A DNA stretch of 39,499 nt from JBBDXI01 sp040902425 (GTDB lineage Bacteria > Planctomycetota > Phycisphaerae > Phycisphaerales > UBA1924): positions 1 to 39,499 of the forward strand of contig JBBDXI010000030.1 in assembly GCA_040902425.1 (NCBI GenBank), given 5' to 3'. This document shows, piece by piece, positions 1 through 7,887 of the stretch. The notes under the pieces were generated by a model, which did not search any database, had not been told where the DNA came from, and was given only the letters and a program-made list of their open reading frames with translations. How positions within the stretch are numbered: the first letter of the stretch is position 1; each line of letters opens with the position of its first letter. The position numbers were made by a program, and so were the translations under genes.

Positions 1-551
1 AGCACAGCGCCCGACCAGCGGGCCTGGTCGCGTTCCATCCCGGCGAGCTCGTGGTCCTGCCGGCCGCGGAGGGGGGCGCGGTTCCAGCGGGCGATCCAGT
101 CGGTGGGGGAGTGGAGGACCGTGACGACGGGCGGGAGGTCCGCGGCCTCCGGCGCGCCGGTGCGGGCGGCGTTGAGCAGGAACCAGGCGAGGGCGCCGGT
201 GTCGGGCGCTTCGATGATGTCGATGGCGTGCCGCCGGACGAGCGCGGGCATATCGCGGGCGACCTGCATCGCAAAGACCGACACGGGGTGGAACGCGTGG
301 AACGCCGCGAGGGTCTCGGGCGTGGCAATCCGCGGGTGGGGGGCGGACCAGTCGTTCGCGTGTATGAACGGGAGGCGAACGACGGTGACGCCGCCGCCCT
401 CCTCAATGCTCTGCTCGCCATCCTCCGAGACCGTGATGACGAACGGGCGGTGCCCGGCGCCGGCGAGGGCGTGGGCGAAGCGGTGCGTGTACGCACCGAT
501 CCCGCCGCCGAAGAAGGGCGGATACTCGCGGGAGATCAGGGCGATGTTCAC
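1..551 (-). CDS. Glycosyltransferase family 4 protein, N-terminal part (cut by window start)
   Basis: The reading frame on the minus strand is open from a GTG at 551 to the window edge, about 183 residues. It begins VNIALISREYPPFFGGGIG, the glycine-rich N-terminal loop typical of GT-B fold GT4 glycosyltransferases, followed by AYTHRFAHALAGAGH and later IDIIEAPDTGALAWF, which matches the usual 'heaDviea' acceptor-side strand of this family. The donor-binding C-terminal half lies outside the window. No ATG is available in frame upstream, and a GGAG lies about 8 nt before the GTG, which supports this start. Known for the family: transfer of a nucleotide-sugar residue to a cell-surface glycan or lipid carrier. 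Substrate cannot be told. It is divergent from the sulfotransferase at 702, and the two could both modify surface glycans (inference). Confidence 0.82.
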   Translation of the reverse strand, partial: MNIALISREYPPFFGGGIGAYTHRFAHALAGAGHRPFVITVSEDGEQSIEEGGGVTVVRLPFIHANDWSAPHPRIATPETLAAFHAFHPVSVFAMQVARDMPALVRRHAIDIIEAPDTGALAWFLLNAARTGAPEAADLPPVVTVLHSPTDWIARWNRAPLRGRQDHELAGMERDQARWSGAV

Positions 552-614
552 GCGGGGCTCCGCACGGCGGCGAATGATACATCCGGGCCCCCTCACCACT
601 CTGAGGCCTTGCGC

Positions 615-643
615 TTGAGTAGGGGCGCCACCCCCCCTAATCT
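615..643 (+). promoter_or_regulatory. Candidate sigma70-type promoter for the sulfotransferase gene
   Basis: TTGAGT at 615-620 and TAATCT at 638-643 are separated by 17 nt. They lie in a pyrimidine-rich stretch between the divergent glycosyltransferase and sulfotransferase genes, about 60 nt before the ATG at 702. The -35 matches consensus at four of six positions, the -10 at three. It is a weak to moderate prediction. Confidence 0.35.
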
Positions 644-701
644 GCCCACAACCCCCTCCCCTTTACCCCCTCTTCACCCCCGCGGAAATGCGACGGACCT
701 C

Positions 702-1592
702 ATGGCGGAAGCGGCCACCGAAACCCTGCCGAAGCTCGATCCGGTTGGCCCCGCGGCCGGGCCCGACGCGGGTGCGCCGGCCGAGTCGGGGGATGTCCCG
801 ACCGAGGCGGAGGTGGAGGAGCAGCGGGCCGCGCGCGTGGTGGGCTACCCGCGCCCGCTGGTGTTCCTGCACATCCCCAAGGCGGCGGGGACCACGCTCC
901 AGTCGTTCATCATGCAGCACTACCGCAAGGGGGTGCGGGCGTACCGGTTCACGGGGTCGCGGGAGCAGCTGGAGAAGTTCAGGACGATGCCGCAGGCGCA
1001 GCGCGACTCGTTCGACCTGCTGCTGGGGCACGTGAACTACGGCATCCACGAGCTGGTGAGCGCCCCGGCGACGTACCTGACGATGCTGCGCGACCCGGTC
1101 GAGCGGATCATCTCGCACTACTACTTCATCCTGGCGCACCCGGAGCACTACCTGCACACCTACGTGGCCGGGCGCGGCTACACGCTGCACGAGTACGCGA
1201 CGGCGGGCCTGAACCAGGAGGGCGACAACAACCACGTCCGCTGGCTCACGCCCCGCCTGCACACCGAGGTGCCCCTGGGGCAGGTGACGCGGGGCATGCT
1301 CGAAGAGGCCAAGTGGAACCTGGCCAACGGGGTCAGCGTGTTCGGCCTGGCGGAGCGGTTCACCGACAGCCTCCGCTGCTTCGCCGCCGCCTTCGGGTGG
1401 GACCCGGTCCCGCCGCGGAAGCGGTTGAACGTGAACCGCGCGAGGCCGAAGCAGGACCAGGTGGCCCCGGAGACGATCGAGGCGATCCGGGACTCGAACC
1501 GGTACGACGTGGAACTGCACGAGTACGCGAAGGCGCTCTTTGAGGAGCAGATGGTCAGGCTGAGCGTGCGGCCGCTGAAGTCCGAGGGTTGA
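702..1592 (+). CDS. Sulfotransferase family protein (PAPS-dependent)
   Basis: A 296-residue protein. Residues 57-66 (HIPKAAGTTL) form the 5'-phosphosulfate binding loop of Golgi-type carbohydrate sulfotransferases (Sulfotransfer_2-like), with the catalytic Lys60. Residues 128-140 (MLRDPVERIISHY) form the 3'-phosphate binding motif with Arg130 and Ser138. After a low-complexity Ala/Pro/Glu N-terminus of about 45 residues the domain runs to the end, as expected for a compact cytosolic enzyme. Known for the family: transfer of sulfate from PAPS to a hydroxyl of a glycan or small molecule. The frame stays open far upstream (to about 51) but that part runs antisense through the glycosyltransferase, so the ATG at 702 is preferred. 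No clear Shine-Dalgarno precedes it. Planctomycetes are rich in sulfated-polysaccharide enzymes, so a surface-glycan substrate is plausible but unproven. Confidence 0.85.
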   Translation: MAEAATETLPKLDPVGPAAGPDAGAPAESGDVPTEAEVEEQRAARVVGYPRPLVFLHIPKAAGTTLQSFIMQHYRKGVRAYRFTGSREQLEKFRTMPQAQRDSFDLLLGHVNYGIHELVSAPATYLTMLRDPVERIISHYYFILAHPEHYLHTYVAGRGYTLHEYATAGLNQEGDNNHVRWLTPRLHTEVPLGQVTRGMLEEAKWNLANGVSVFGLAERFTDSLRCFAAAFGWDPVPPRKRLNVNRARPKQDQVAPETIEAIRDSNRYDVELHEYAKALFEEQMVRLSVRPLKSEG

Positions 1593-1638
1593 GGCCCCGG
1601 CACCACCGCCGCCGGCGGCCTTCGGGCCCGCCGTTCGC

Positions 1639-1651
1639 TACAGTACCCGCC
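1639..1651 (+). promoter_or_regulatory. Candidate -10 box for a leaderless nuoH transcript
   Basis: TACAGT at 1639-1644 is a TANNNT-type -10 hexamer placed so that transcription would start near 1651, two nucleotides before the nuoH ATG at 1653. No Shine-Dalgarno is present before that ATG. No good -35 is visible 17 nt upstream. The arrangement suggests leaderless initiation. Confidence 0.35.
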
Positions 1652-1652
1652 C

Positions 1653-3047
1653 ATGTTCGACCAGCCCCCGAGCTTCCTCACGGCGCAGTTCATCGTCAGC
1701 GTCATCGTGCTGCTGGTCGTCGTCCACGTGATCCTGATCACCGTGGCCTACTCGATCTATCTCGAGCGGAAGATCTCGGCCTACATCCAGGACCGGATCG
1801 GGCCCAACCGCGTCGGGTTCGATTTCGGGCTCCCGGGGCTGAGGTTCCTGCGCGGGGCCCTGGGGCTCGGGCAGCCGCTGGCGGACGGGATCAAGTTCCT
1901 TCTGAAGGAGGACTACACGCCCCAGCGGGTAGACAAGGCGCTGTTCACGCTGGCGCCCCTGGTGATCATCGTCCCGGCGCTCATCGGCTTCGCGGTCATC
2001 CCCTGGGGCGGCGTGGTCGAGGTGGGCAACTTCAAGCTGCTGGGCTGGGTCCTGGAGGATGGCCTCTTCGGGTGGACCATCAAGGGCGGGCCCGTCCACG
2101 TCGCGGGCGCGGCCGTGGATGTGGGCGTGATCTACCTGCTGGCGGTGGCCTCGCTGGGCGTCTACGGCGTCACCCTGGGCGGGTGGGCGAGCAACAACAA
2201 GTACTCGTTCCTCGGCGGCCTGCGGTCCACCGCGCAGATGCTGGCGTACGAGATCCCCCTGGGGCTCTCGCTGCTGGCGGTGCTGCTGGTGTACGGCACG
2301 GTGCGCCCGGAGTCGATCGTCTACTACCAGGCGAACTACGGCTGGATGGTCCTGGCCCAGCCGATGGCGGCGGTCCTCTTCTTCACGGCCATCCTGGCGG
2401 AGGCGAACCGGGCGCCCTTTGACAACGCGGAGGCCGAGCAGGAGCTGGTCGGCGGCTACCACACCGAGTACAGCTCGATGCGGTTCGCCCTCTTCTTCCT
2501 CGCCGAGTACGCCCACATGATCACCAGCTCGGCGTTCTTCGCCCTGCTGTTCCTGGGCGGGTACCACCTCCCGCTGATCCCCTGGCTCGCGCCCGAGGAA
2601 ACGACGCTGCTGGCGGGCTTCCTCAAGTTCCTGGTCTTCTTCGGGAAGGTCGTCCTGCTCGTGTGCTTCATGATGGTCATCCGATGGACGCTTCCGCGGA
2701 TGCGGTTCGACCAGGTGATGATGATGGCCTGGCAGGCGGCGATCCCGCTGGCGCTCGTCGTCGTCGTGGTCACGGCGTTCATGGTCTATTTCGGCCTCAC
2801 GCCGACGTTCAGCGGCGGGCCGGAGGGGCACGGGCTGGGGCTGGTGCCCCTGCTGGTCGTGAACCTCCTGATGGGGGCGGGCGTGGTGCTGATCTACCCG
2901 CTCCTGCCGCGGTACAACCCCAACCGCAAGATCGCCCTCTATGGGTCGCGCTTCAACCCCGTCCCGGGCGAGGCCGTGAGCACCCGCCCGGTGGACCCGA
3001 TGGCGCTGGAGGACCGGCCGGTCGAGGGGACGCTGGCGCCGCGGTGA
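1653..3047 (+). CDS. nuoH: NADH-quinone oxidoreductase subunit H (complex I membrane subunit)
   Basis: A 464-residue, multi-helix membrane protein. It shows the NuoH/ND1 signatures YLERKISAYIQDRIGPNRVG (about residues 37-56, the first loop near the quinone site), GIKFLLKED, and AEANRAPFDNAEAEQELVGG followed by YHTEYSSMRFALFFLAEYAHM, the conserved acidic cytoplasmic loop. NuoH links the peripheral arm to the proton-pumping arm and forms part of the quinone channel. It is longer than many bacterial NuoH proteins because of a C-terminal extension ending in a Pro/Asp-rich tail. No other nuo gene is next to it: the upstream gene is a sulfotransferase and the downstream gene is convergent, 17 nt away. 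No Shine-Dalgarno is visible, and a -10-like TACAGT sits just before the ATG. Confidence 0.95.
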   Translation: MFDQPPSFLTAQFIVSVIVLLVVVHVILITVAYSIYLERKISAYIQDRIGPNRVGFDFGLPGLRFLRGALGLGQPLADGIKFLLKEDYTPQRVDKALFTLAPLVIIVPALIGFAVIPWGGVVEVGNFKLLGWVLEDGLFGWTIKGGPVHVAGAAVDVGVIYLLAVASLGVYGVTLGGWASNNKYSFLGGLRSTAQMLAYEIPLGLSLLAVLLVYGTVRPESIVYYQANYGWMVLAQPMAAVLFFTAILAEANRAPFDNAEAEQELVGGYHTEYSSMRFALFFLAEYAHMITSSAFFALLFLGGYHLPLIPWLAPEETTLLAGFLKFLVFFGKVVLLVCFMMVIRWTLPRMRFDQVMMMAWQAAIPLALVVVVVTAFMVYFGLTPTFSGGPEGHGLGLVPLLVVNLLMGAGVVLIYPLLPRYNPNRKIALYGSRFNPVPGEAVSTRPVDPMALEDRPVEGTLAPR

Positions 3048-3064
3048 TGGGCCACGCAGAGCGG

Positions 3065-4060
3065 CTACTGCCGCGGCTCGAGGTCGCTGGCGGGGTAGAC
3101 GCGGAACATGGTGGGGATGACGGAGTTCCGGCCCTCGTAGGCGAGGATGTGGCCGCTGACTTCCAGTTGCATCGCATCGCCGCGGCTGGCGGCCCAGGCC
3201 TCCATGCGCTCCAGGTTCAGGCAGGGGGCCACGAGCATGGGGCGGTCGAGCGAGCGGTCGCCCTCCGGGCCGCTGTCGAACGCCAGGGCCCAGCCGCCGC
3301 CCTCGCGGACCATCCGGGCGCGCCGGCGGGTGATGACGCGGCCCTCGGCGATCGGCGGCCTGGAGCCGTCCGTCGCGGCGGCGGCCCCCGGAGACCCCGC
3401 AGCGCCCTGTCGATGGCTCTCGCCGGTGCGCACCGGCGGCGCGGGGAGGCCCGCGTCGATGGTGCGGGGGCGCTCGCGCTGGCCCTCGAGCTGGCGGATG
3501 AGGTCCTGGACCGGAATATCCGTGTCGGTTGCGGGCGCCCCGCCCGCGGGCGGCGCCGGCGTGCCCGCGGGTTCGCCCGGCGGCTCGGTCCCGGCCGGTG
3601 ACGGCGGCGGCGTGCCCGGCCCGGGCTGCACCATCGGGAAGGCGGTGGGCAGCAGGTAGTTCACGCCCCGGTACGCGAAGACCTGGCCGCTGATGTCGAA
3701 CACCGGCGGCGTCGGCCGGTCGGCCGCGATCTGCTCCATGCGCTCGAGGTTCGCGCAGGGGATCAGGAGCATGGGGCGCTCGGCCCGCCCGGTCTGGTCG
3801 GGGTGAAAGATGATCGCCCGCTCCCCGCCGGGGAGGCGGACCATGGACCCTCGCTGGCGGAGGAGGAACGTGCCCTCGCGCCGGAGCGGGGCGCGCCTGA
3901 CGGTGAAGTCGGTGTCCTCGAGGCCCGGGATCGACGCCTCGGGCGGGCGGGGGCGCTGCTGTCTGGCCGGAGGGGGGGCGGGCTGCGCGGGCACGGCGAC
4001 CTGCGCCGCCGATGGGCTTCCGGCCAGCAGGATGGCAGCGATGGTGGCCGTGCGCCTCAC
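3065..4060 (-). CDS. Secreted protein of unknown function with an internally duplicated domain
   Basis: A 331-residue protein if started at the GTG at 4060 (VRRTATIAAILLAGSPSAAQ), which gives a good signal peptide; the frame is open further upstream but there it reads Cys/Arg-rich non-protein-like sequence. Two halves are clearly related. Residues 60-145 and 237-322 share RPMLLIPCANLERME versus RPMLVAPCLNLERME, and FDISGQVFAYRGVNYLLPT versus LEVSGHILAYEGRNSVIPT. Each repeat has one Cys in the shared PCxNLERME motif. A Pro/Gly/Ala-rich linker of about 90 residues joins them. I do not recognise the family. It follows murA on the same strand with a 125-nt gap, so co-transcription is possible, and an envelope location fits the signal peptide (inference). 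Confidence 0.75.
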   Translation of the reverse strand: MRRTATIAAILLAGSPSAAQVAVPAQPAPPPARQQRPRPPEASIPGLEDTDFTVRRAPLRREGTFLLRQRGSMVRLPGGERAIIFHPDQTGRAERPMLLIPCANLERMEQIAADRPTPPVFDISGQVFAYRGVNYLLPTAFPMVQPGPGTPPPSPAGTEPPGEPAGTPAPPAGGAPATDTDIPVQDLIRQLEGQRERPRTIDAGLPAPPVRTGESHRQGAAGSPGAAAATDGSRPPIAEGRVITRRRARMVREGGGWALAFDSGPEGDRSLDRPMLVAPCLNLERMEAWAASRGDAMQLEVSGHILAYEGRNSVIPTMFRVYPASDLEPRQ

Positions 4061-4185
4061 GTGTGCGACTCCGTTGCGTCCGGATGCTATGAGCGGCACT
4101 GCTGCGCGGCGAGGACGCCGCGAGCAGTGGCACCCGGCCGCGAGCGGCGGCACCCGGCCGTGGCACCGGAACGGCGCCCGCCCGC

Positions 4186-5535
4186 CTACACCGCGATCGC
4201 CCGCTGGTCCTCGGCGAGTTCCTTCTCATCCACGCGCCGGATGGCCGCGCCCAGGCTGTTCAGGCGCTCCTCCATCCGCTCGTACCCGCGGTCGAGGTGG
4301 TAGACGCGGTTCACCACCGTGCTGCCCTCGGCGGCCAGGCCGGCGAGGACGAGGCTGGCGGAGGCCCGCAGGTCGCTGGCCATGACCGGGGCGCCGACAA
4401 GGTGGCGGACGCCGCTGACGACCACCGTCGGGCCCTGCCGGAAGATGCGGGCGCCCATGCGCGTCAGCTCGGCCACGTGCAGGAACCGCTCCGGGAAGAC
4501 CTTCTCGGTGATCACCGAGTTGCCCTCGGCGAGCGTGAGCAGGGACATGAGCTGGGCCTGAAGGTCGGTCGGGAAGCCGGGGTGCGGCTGCGTGGTGATC
4601 TCCACCGGCTTCAGCAGCCGGTCGCACGTCACCCGCACGTTCGCCCGCGCGGGGTTCACCGGCTCCGGGCAGGGGCGGCCGGTCTCATCCATCGTCCGCA
4701 TGTGAACGCCCGCGGCCTCGAGGCGGTCGCAGACCGCCATCATGTAGTCCAGCGGGCAGTTCTCCAGGATCAGGTTGCCGTTGGTGATCGCCGCGGCGCA
4801 CATGAACGTGCCGGCCTCGATGCGGTCGGCGATGACGCGGTGGTCGGTCCCCCGCAGCTCGGCGACGCCGCGGACGGTGATCCGCGGCGAGCCGGCGCCC
4901 TCGATGTCGGCGCCCATGGCCGTGAGCATCCGGGCGAGGTCCACGACCTCCGGCTCGCAGGCGGCCGACTCGATGATGGTGGTGCCCTCGGCGAGGCAGG
5001 CGGCGGACATGATGTTGGCGGTCCCCAGCACGGTCGAGCCGAACGAGCCCCCGAGGAAGATCCGGGCCCCGCGCAGCCGGCCTCCGGGCGCGGTGGCGAG
5101 GATGTCCCCGCTCTTCAGCGTGATCTGGGCGCCCATGGCCGCTAGCCCCCGCAGGTGCAGGTCCACCGGGCGCTCCCCGATCGAGCACCCGCCCGGGAGG
5201 GAGATCCGGGCCGACCCGCGCCGGGCCAGGAGCGGCCCCAGGACGCAGATCGAGGCCCGCATGGTCCGCACCACGTCGTAGCGGGCGTGCGAACAGGCCT
5301 CATCCATCGACTGCAGGGCGCAGGCGTCGTCCTCGCCCGGCAGCCGGTGGCACCCCAGCTCCGCCAGCAGCCGCTCCATGTTCCGGATGTCCGCCAGCGG
5401 CGGGACATCGCGGATCGTGACGCGGTCGCCGGTCAGCAGGGCCGCGGCCATGAGGGGCAGCGCGGCGTTCTTGGCTCCGTTGATGCGGACCCGCCCCTCC
5501 AGGCGGCGGCCACCCTCGATCACAAACGTGTCCAT
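4186..5535 (-). CDS. murA: UDP-N-acetylglucosamine 1-carboxyvinyltransferase
   Basis: A 449-residue enzyme that transfers enolpyruvate from PEP to UDP-GlcNAc, the first committed step of peptidoglycan synthesis, in the cytoplasm. Lys22-Asn23 in NGAKNAALP and Cys117 in PGGCSIGERPVDLH match the PEP/UDP-GlcNAc binding and catalytic residues; Cys (not Asp) at this position predicts fosfomycin sensitivity. Two EPSP-synthase-like halves and the C-terminal RASASLVLAGLAAEG segment are complete. The ATG at 5535 is preferred: GGGGAG lies 9 nt before it, while the in-frame ATG at 5544 overlaps that ribosome site. The frame continues to 6648 but there runs antisense to the fibro-slime gene. The presence of murA argues that this planctomycete makes peptidoglycan. 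Confidence 0.97.
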   Translation of the reverse strand: MDTFVIEGGRRLEGRVRINGAKNAALPLMAAALLTGDRVTIRDVPPLADIRNMERLLAELGCHRLPGEDDACALQSMDEACSHARYDVVRTMRASICVLGPLLARRGSARISLPGGCSIGERPVDLHLRGLAAMGAQITLKSGDILATAPGGRLRGARIFLGGSFGSTVLGTANIMSAACLAEGTTIIESAACEPEVVDLARMLTAMGADIEGAGSPRITVRGVAELRGTDHRVIADRIEAGTFMCAAAITNGNLILENCPLDYMMAVCDRLEAAGVHMRTMDETGRPCPEPVNPARANVRVTCDRLLKPVEITTQPHPGFPTDLQAQLMSLLTLAEGNSVITEKVFPERFLHVAELTRMGARIFRQGPTVVVSGVRHLVGAPVMASDLRASASLVLAGLAAEGSTVVNRVYHLDRGYERMEERLNSLGAAIRRVDEKELAEDQRAIAV

Positions 5536-5823
5536 CCTGAACATCTCCCCAGGGCCGCCGCGATCGGGTGCCGACAGCGCTCCGGGAATGTTCATCGGCG
5601 TGGGACGGTTCCCGGCTTGGGGAATAGAGGAGGGACAGCCCGGGCGCGGTAACCGACAGGCCGAGAACCGCCCGCAGGGACGGCAGCCCTTGCCCCGCCG
5701 GGAGGGGCGGCCCGCGGCCGGGGTCCGCACGCCCCCGTGGATGGCCCTTCGGACGGGCGAATTCGAGAGTTGGACCGGCCGCGCTCGCCGGGGAGCGGCG
5801 TGCGGCCCACGAGGAGCGATCCC

Positions 5824-6732
5824 ATGACCAGCTTCGCGCCCAGCATCCTGAAACTGACCGCGGTTCTTGCAGTGGCCGGGACCCTGTCGCCCGTGAGCGC
5901 GGCGGCGGACCAGTACGCCTCCATGCCGACGGAAGTCACCCTGAGCGGCACGGTGCGCGATTTCCGGGCCCGGAACCAGACCGGCGGGCACAACGACTTC
6001 GAGCGCCAGCCCTCCGCCGGCTTCGCCCACTACGTGGGCCAGGTGGGGGACACGCTGGGGCAGGACGGGCTGCCGGTCTTCGGCAGCACGGGGTACAAGG
6101 TGACCTCCCAGTGGAAGAACTCCGCCGGGAAGAACATCATCAGCTCCAAGCCCTATATCGCCGCCAAGCCGGGCGACGTCGCGGGGTCCAGGAGCTCCTC
6201 GACGGGCGGGTCGCTCTCGACGGCCGCCAACTTCAACAAGTGGTTCCGCGATGACCCGGCGGTGAACGCCAGCACGTCGCTCCCCATCAAGCTGATCCGC
6301 CAGCCGAACACCAACCGGTACGTCTTCGACGACACGCTCGACCCGGCGTACGCCAACAAGGGCGGCTTCTTCCCGATCAACGGTCAGCTCTACGGGAACT
6401 ATTCGAGCACGGGGAAGAACTTCCACTTCACCTACGTGATCGAGACCGAGTTCACCTACATGGCCGACCAGGGCCACTCCTTCACGTTCACGGGTGACGA
6501 CGACGTCTGGGTGTACGTGGATGGGAAGCTCGTGATCGACCTCGGCGGCGTGCACTCCAAGGTCTCGCAGACGATCGAGATGGACCGGCTGACCTGGCTG
6601 CAGAGCGGCCAGACCTACAGCCTGAAGTTCTTCTTCGCCGAGCGGCACACCACGCAGTCCAACTTCCGCATCGAGACGACGCTGAACCTGCGGCAGGTCT
6701 CCCCGCCGCCGGTGACGGCGCTGGCGGACTGA
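5824..6732 (+). CDS. Fibro-slime domain-containing secreted protein 1
   Basis: A 302-residue protein, the first of three consecutive paralogues. An N-terminal signal peptide ends near SAAADQ. The fibro-slime domain begins at MPTEVTLSGTVRDFRAR and includes KPYIAAKPGD, NFNKWFRDDPAVN and the hallmark GDDDVWVYVDGKLVIDLGGVH (roughly residues 223-243), a PA14-like Asp-rich strand likely to bind Ca2+. It ends PPPVTALAD. GAGGAG lies 7 nt before the ATG. Known for the family: extracellular proteins named after Fibrobacter slime proteins and Dictyostelium prespore proteins, thought to act in adhesion or extracellular matrix. The 288-nt gap to divergent murA holds no other gene that I can support. Confidence 0.88.
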   Translation: MTSFAPSILKLTAVLAVAGTLSPVSAAADQYASMPTEVTLSGTVRDFRARNQTGGHNDFERQPSAGFAHYVGQVGDTLGQDGLPVFGSTGYKVTSQWKNSAGKNIISSKPYIAAKPGDVAGSRSSSTGGSLSTAANFNKWFRDDPAVNASTSLPIKLIRQPNTNRYVFDDTLDPAYANKGGFFPINGQLYGNYSSTGKNFHFTYVIETEFTYMADQGHSFTFTGDDDVWVYVDGKLVIDLGGVHSKVSQTIEMDRLTWLQSGQTYSLKFFFAERHTTQSNFRIETTLNLRQVSPPPVTALAD

Positions 6733-6910
6733 CGTTCTCGGCCCTCCTGTGGCCCCTCCCTCACGCCCGGGGCCCCGTGGCTCCCTCGCAGGCGGCGCAA
6801 CTTAACGCGCCCCCTGCGGCCCGTGGCGCCCTGCGCAACCTGGGGAGTTGAGGGAAGGCCGGGATCGGCCGATGCGCTGGCGGGCAGAACCCGAGCCAGG
6901 AGGCCGATCC

Positions 6911-7816
6911 ATGAGACTGAGCGTGAAGTGTGCCGTCGGAGCGTCGATCCTCGCGTCCCTGTTGGCCCTCCCGCAGGCCGCCGGCGCCACGGACCCCTAC
7001 GCCGGCGCCCCGTCCTCGGTCACCATCACCGGCGTCTGCCGCGACTTCCGCGCGAAGAACACCGCCGGCGGGCACCCGGACATGGAACTGACCCCGGCCC
7101 GCGGCCAGGGTGTGTACGCCGGGATGGTCGGGGACATGCTCGACGCCGAGGGGAAGCCCACCTTCCTGAGCACCGGCTACAAGGTGACCACCCAGGCCAC
7201 CGATTTCCAGGGCCGCCCCGTCATCGGGCCCAAGCCCTACATCGCCGCCCGCTCCGGCGACACCCCCGGGGTCCGCGAGACGACCCCGGGCGGCGCCCTC
7301 ACCTCGGCGACGCGCTTCAACCAGTGGTACCGCGACACCATGGGCGCGAACATGTCGCGCCCGATCTCGATCGTGCTGGACCGCCAGCCCGGGACCAGCA
7401 CGTACGTCTTCGACGGCTCGCTGAACACCGGCGGCCCCCCCGGCACGGGCGGGTACACCGTCACCAGCACCCAGACCGGCAACGCCCAGGGCGGCAACAA
7501 GAACTTCGACTTCACCTACGAGTGCCAGACCACCTTCACGTACCAGTCCGGCCTGGGGCAGTACTTCACGTTCAACGGCGACGATGACCTGTGGGTCTTC
7601 ATCGACGGGAAGCTGGTGATCGACCTCGGCGGCGTGCACGGCGTGACCTGGCAGACCATCGAGCTCGACCGCATGAGCTGGCTGGAGCACGGGCGCGAGT
7701 ACCGGATCGCGATCTTCTACGCCGAGCGCAGCAGGCCCGACTCGAAGTTCCGCATCGAGACCAACTTCCTGATGCGGGCGGTGGAGATGCCGCCGACGAG
7801 CGTCCTGGCGGACTAA
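6911..7816 (+). CDS. Fibro-slime domain-containing secreted protein 2
   Basis: A 301-residue paralogue of the proteins on either side. A signal peptide ends near AAGATD. The shared landmarks are VTITGVCRDFRAKNTAGGHPDMEL, STGYKVTTQATD, GPKPYIAARSGDTPGV, RFNQWYRDTMGAN, and GDDDLWVFIDGKLVIDLGGVH. It carries a Gly-rich insert (GGPPGTGG) where copy 1 has a different loop, and ends MPPTSVLAD. AGGAGG precedes the ATG by 7 nt. The gap to copy 1 is 178 nt and to copy 3 is 71 nt, so copies 2 and 3 may share a transcript. Likely extracellular, with structural or adhesive role (inference from family). Confidence 0.88.
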   Translation: MRLSVKCAVGASILASLLALPQAAGATDPYAGAPSSVTITGVCRDFRAKNTAGGHPDMELTPARGQGVYAGMVGDMLDAEGKPTFLSTGYKVTTQATDFQGRPVIGPKPYIAARSGDTPGVRETTPGGALTSATRFNQWYRDTMGANMSRPISIVLDRQPGTSTYVFDGSLNTGGPPGTGGYTVTSTQTGNAQGGNKNFDFTYECQTTFTYQSGLGQYFTFNGDDDLWVFIDGKLVIDLGGVHGVTWQTIELDRMSWLEHGREYRIAIFYAERSRPDSKFRIETNFLMRAVEMPPTSVLAD

Positions 7817-7844
7817 GGGGAGCGGGCCGGACCGACACAACCAT

Positions 7845-7866
7845 GCGGCGCCCCCGGGGGCGCCGC
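7845..7866. promoter_or_regulatory. Perfect 22-bp GC palindrome between fibro-slime genes 2 and 3
   Basis: The 11-nt arm GCGGCGCCCCC is followed directly by its reverse complement with no spacer. It lies 29 nt after the stop of copy 2 and 21 nt before the ATG of copy 3, followed by GTTGTCATT. It could act as a weak terminator/attenuator or an mRNA-stabilising hairpin that sets the level of copy 3. No U-tract supports full termination. Confidence 0.5.
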
Positions 7867-7887
7867 GTTGTCATTGGGGAGCGTCGG

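Noticed and set aside
51..701. Plus-strand N-terminal extension of the sulfotransferase frame
   Set aside because: It runs antisense through the glycosyltransferase gene and has an Arg/Gly/Asp-rich translation typical of a GC-rich shadow.
1638..4229. Long minus-strand ORF opposite nuoH and the secreted protein
   Set aside because: Arg/His/Pro-rich antisense shadow of nuoH; no domain; the real minus gene (3065-4060) is in another frame.
4297..5652. Plus-strand ORFs opposite murA
   Set aside because: Shadows of murA with no recognisable product.
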